From assembly GCA_008933995.1 (NCBI GenBank), contig WARS01000029.1:20243511-20307510 (forward strand): DNA of 64,000 nucleotides. The letters run 5' to 3'. The notes below the pieces were generated by a model. That model made no database searches and had not been told where the DNA came from. It worked only from the letters and a program-made list of their open reading frames with translations. This document shows positions 60,216 to 64,000 of this stretch, piece by piece. The translations under genes were made by a program, and so were the position numbers. Positions within the stretch are counted from its first letter, which is position 1. Each line of letters starts with the position of its first letter. The stretch comes from Datnioides undecimradiatus. Lineage: Eukaryota; Chordata; Actinopteri; Lobotiformes; Datnioididae.

Positions 60216-62166
60216 AGTAAGTGATCGGCGTTGCTGGTTGAGGTTTCACATTCCCGTAAATTTGTTTGTGGTGCTCGCGCTGAAAAACACTGCAACTGCA
60301 ACAAGTAATTGACTAGTCGACTGAAAATTAGCACCATTGGTTTTGATGCTCGGTTAATCCTTACAGTCCCTTTAGCTTCAGCCTAAACCTATGTTGGATT
60401 TTACACCGTTGGTTCACATGAAACAAGACATTTGAAGACTTTTTCTTATGTAACAATAAATTGTGATTCATTTTCTGCTATTTTGTATAATTTTATGGAC
60501 CAAACATTATAAAATTAATTGAGAAATCAACTTGGAGGTAACAGGATCATTTTGCTGACCCACAACACCTGTTTTTTGGAATCAGCAGCCTTTGCATAAA
60601 GATTAATGCGAAATCAAAACCAAATATAACCAAATAATCAATTTGGGCAAAGAGTGCCCCCTTTTAGAGGCTTAAGCAACAGCAAATCGAACGATGTCAC
60701 GCTGCTGATCGGTCTTTGAACGTCAGACAACACTGAGATACTTTGTTCAGCGTGTAATTATTCAATCAGTCTGATCGCTTCGACGTAAAAACACAATACA
60801 AAAACAACATGGAGGATTTTCGACGGACCAAAACACGTAAGATAAAGCTACACGTCGTCGCACCCAACCTGCTCACAGCGAAGAGCCAAAGTCATCACTT
60901 CCAGACAAGCCCCTGCTGCAACAGGGCCTGTAATTTAATACAGTCTCTCATTTCCTGTCATTAGTCTTGCATCTTCCTGGGTTAAACAAGCAACGCCCAT
61001 GCTCTCACACAAAATGGCATTCATGACAACACCTTCAGAAGTTCATGTTCTCATCTATTTTGGCTAAATGTGGCAATCGCAATAATCTGGGGCTGATGGG
61101 AAATGGTGTTTGCTTAAAAAGATATTGTATAACAAAGCTATTAGGTCTTTAAAACATATGGATTAAACCTCTGAACTGCAAGTTTTCCAGTTATTTGCAT
61201 CATTACAAATGCCACCTTATTATTATAAGGCACCCTGAACCAGAACATGGAAGGTCCAGGTCCACCATACCCATCTCTGTCTCTAATCTCTATCATATCT
61301 ATCTAAACATGTCATCATGTAATACATTTTTCAAAAACAGCACTTCAATGGCAACATTTGGCACCAGTGAATGAAGATGGGGGCTCACAGATGGTCCTTT
61401 CATGTCATAAATTAAAGCGAAAATTAAATTAAAACAGGTTCTATGAAATTATAGTTGCAAACAATTCTACGCGAGGTTTGATTACTGTTCCAAACTGTGG
61501 AGTGGACTTTTCTGATTGCTCCATGAAGTGTTTTAACATGTACCATTTCAGATCGCCTGTTACTTAATTAAATGCTGAGAGGCCTCTTCTACACATTTTG
61601 GAGAGGTGCTGCAAAATCGAGTGCGAGCACTGAACACGTGTGAAAAACTCTTAAAAATCCATTTCACTGTTCAGATTTGCGACACGGAGGTGAAGGGATC
61701 AGGGCGAGACGTGAGCTGGGACTCCGGCGGGCGAGTTCGCCAAAAGGTCACCCGTACCGTGACCCGCCACGGCTATTTTCTGCGTCAGTGAGGGTGATTA
61801 TGTAAATTCTGCATGCAAGCTAAGGTAAACCAAGCATGCCTAAGCAATTTCAGCAATGTGGGAGATATGTTTGGCCCTGAGAGGAGACCCTTTTTCGCTG
61901 CTTGAGGTAGAAACCTGAGGAGGATCAGTTGCCGTGGGAGGTTTGAGTAAGGTAAAGGGGGGCGGAAAGAGACACAAGGACTCAAGGAGAAACACATGGT
62001 GTACAGCTCCAGAGATGACTCAGAGTTTTACCTTGTTGTCTTTTTTTTGTCTGCCTTGGGTTCAACCATCAGCAGTTTTATCCGTGTCACTTTGATGTGT
62101 ACAACGCTCATCATCTTTGCCTTGAAGATGCTGCGTCTGTGTGTGGAAGTGCAAAGTGCACACGGC

Positions 62167-62192
62167 TTGATGTGTGTGTGTGTGTGTGTGTG
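62167..62192 (+). repeat. (GT)n microsatellite
   Basis: 26-base GT-rich tract; a CA tract of about 17 bases follows at 62260-62276, giving a potential stem in any transcript. Confidence 0.92.
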
Positions 62193-64000
62193 TGAGAGGG
62201 TCACCAAAGTCAAGTGTTGGTGTCTAGTCGACCGCATTGCATCGCTTCAGTGCATTTATACACACACACACACACGCACAGAGTTTGACCTGCTGTCATA
62301 GAGATGTGCAGTGTCTCCTCCTGGATCGACCCTGAGGACTGCAACACAGCAGCTGCATCCAACTCCGCTCTTCCTCCGTGAATCTCCGCTTCCCTCCCCC
62401 TCATTTTGACCTCTGCCCCCTTTCACTGCTGTCTTTTACTTTCCGTGGCTCTCGAAGCAGAGTCTGTCAGCGCTCATCTTTAAATTGGGTCCCCGGCTGA
62501 CTGTTACTCTCTTTGCTGTGGCCTTTCTAAGTTTACTTGGAGGAGCAGTGCAGAGTAAGTTGTGTGTACTTTGGAGTCCCATCCAACTGGTGTCATGTTT
62601 GACTACTGAGGGATGCAACCAACCAAAACAACTGTTAAATATTTTAGCAGTGTCGCCGGTTAGAGCAGGATTATGTTTGTCAGTCACGTTGCTAAGTTTT
62701 TGACAGAATTCATATTTGACTTTACAGCTTGTTTATGGCTACATGGTTACTACTGCAGCTTTCATTTCAGGTCCCTGAGCTGCAGTTTCCCACTCGACTG
62801 CAGGTTTTTCCTGCGAAGTGAACATCGGATAGTTACACCAATCGCTTTTGCACTTGTCTGGGCGCGAGGGTCTTCAGGATCTCTTCCAAAATGACACTGA
62901 AACCACCGTGATATATATCTTGAGCAACTTTATATCTGTTGACTTTGTTATTTCAGCAAAAAACTGGAAAGTTTTGATAAACGTTGGGTACGAGCTGAGC
63001 GACTTCAAGTGGACGTGGATCGCAACTGTCTTGAAATGTCGTCAAAGTGTTTGTTGAGAACACTTCAGCAAACTGTGCAGCAAGTCAAGCATCACCTCCA
63101 ACTGAAGCTGATAAGGATGACAGTTGGCTTTTGAAGTATTTATCGGAAGCACTGATAAGCCTGAAGATGAGATATCGTTAACAATAAACCAAACCTATCG
63201 TAAGAATGAATTCGTTCAAGAAAGGACGTCAAATGACGCTCATTGGGTAACCTTTGTTGTCATGGTAACAATAAGTCTTTGGGTTGAAGTTGTGAAACAG
63301 TTTCATTGGGATAAGCTTCAAAATTATTTAGGTTAGGTTCAGGAAAAGTGAAGGTCTGGGTTGCACATGTTTGCTTATACATCAGTTAGTTAGTTAGTTA
63401 AGTTAGTTAAGTTACACACCTAATATGTTGATACCAGATTGTGTATTTTATGAACGACAAAGCGTCTTTGGCTGTCAGACGAATGGGCCTCGAGCACCAA
63501 CCAGACTTGAACAAACTCTTTTTTGTGACGGTAAATACCCAGGAATCCAATTAATGTCCATGTGATGGTGAGTGCATAGACGTAAGAGTCAGTGGAGGTC
63601 CTTCTCCATGGGATTCTGTAAGTTTACTGCCTATGAGTATAAATTGATAATGGAGCTCTCAGATCACCATCGCACGCAAGTCAATAAACACGCCTGTTGC
63701 TATGGTGATTATAGCACCGTTGCTCCCTTCGGTGCGTCGGTCTGCATCAAGGACGCCCGTTTTAATTAATCTCAGTGTGTATGAGAGCCCAACTTCTCGT
63801 GAAACTCTTGTGTCCGTGTTGTGGCTGAAAAACAAATAATATAAAGTGAAAACTGCACATTTTCTGCGCGGTGTTGGGGCATACGCCGCTCAGAACCACA
63901 TGGGCTTGTCGAGCTTTCCAGTAAAGGAGATTTCATACAAACAATCGCATATACTGTATGTTGCTGTGTGTGCACTGGATAATGCAGCAGCGGTTCAGGC

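Larger units (their letters stand above)
46496..64000 (-). other. ephb1: intron 1 and/or 5' flank of ephb1
   Basis: 17.5 kb with no recognised exon on the minus strand. The signal-peptide exon would need to end in a phase-1 G before GT; I searched for it by eye and found no credible candidate, so it probably lies to the right of the window. Contents: CpG-rich patch near 47940-48060, (GT)n at 49667-49689 and 62167-62192, a dispersed repeat at 53705-54190, another at 59930-60215, and TTAG repeats near 63382-63412. The other stretches hold nothing I can name. Confidence 0.7.

Overview
The window is a piece of a ray-finned fish genome, most likely a teleost and probably a percomorph. The evidence is very abundant (CA)n/(GT)n microsatellites, several interspersed repeats I recognise as common teleost families, and a vertebrate receptor tyrosine kinase gene with teleost-sized introns. 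I see no bacterial features.

The only gene I can support is an Eph receptor of the B class on the minus strand. Its diagnostic residues fit ephb1 best. Eighteen coding exon pieces run from about 46.5 kb (5' side) down to about 1.1 kb (3' side). All have GT-AG introns and compatible phases, and together they encode about 959 codons. Using the mammalian exon numbers as I remember them, exon 2 lies at 46.4 kb, the ephrin-binding domain (exon 3 in three pieces) at 44.4-45.8 kb, and the Cys-rich exon 4 at 36.7 kb. The first fibronectin III domain (exon 5 in two pieces) lies at 32.0 and 29.5 kb, and the second (exons 6 and 7) at 28.0 and 19.5 kb. The transmembrane exon 8 is at 18.9 kb and juxtamembrane exons 9 and 10 are at 17.1 and 16.9 kb. 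The kinase exons 11, 12a, 12b, 13 and 14 lie at 11.8, 9.0, 8.4, 7.6 and 1.5 kb, and SAM exon 15 is at 1.2 kb. Exon 1 (start codon, signal peptide) and the last exon (SAM end, PDZ ligand, stop) are not in the window as far as I can tell.

The rest is intron and, right of 46.5 kb, intron 1 or 5' flank. It holds dinucleotide and tetranucleotide microsatellites, hAT-like ends, an inactive LINE fragment and copies of dispersed teleost repeats.

The points worth a second look concern the Eph gene: four introns inside blocks that I recall as single exons in mammals, a 25-codon in-frame expansion of juxtamembrane exon 10, a tandem AAGAAG acceptor at exon 9, a His-to-Gln change in the kinase HPN motif, and CA, UG or UC repeats lying within about 35 bases of nine of the thirty-six splice junctions. 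I found no sign of a wholly new system.
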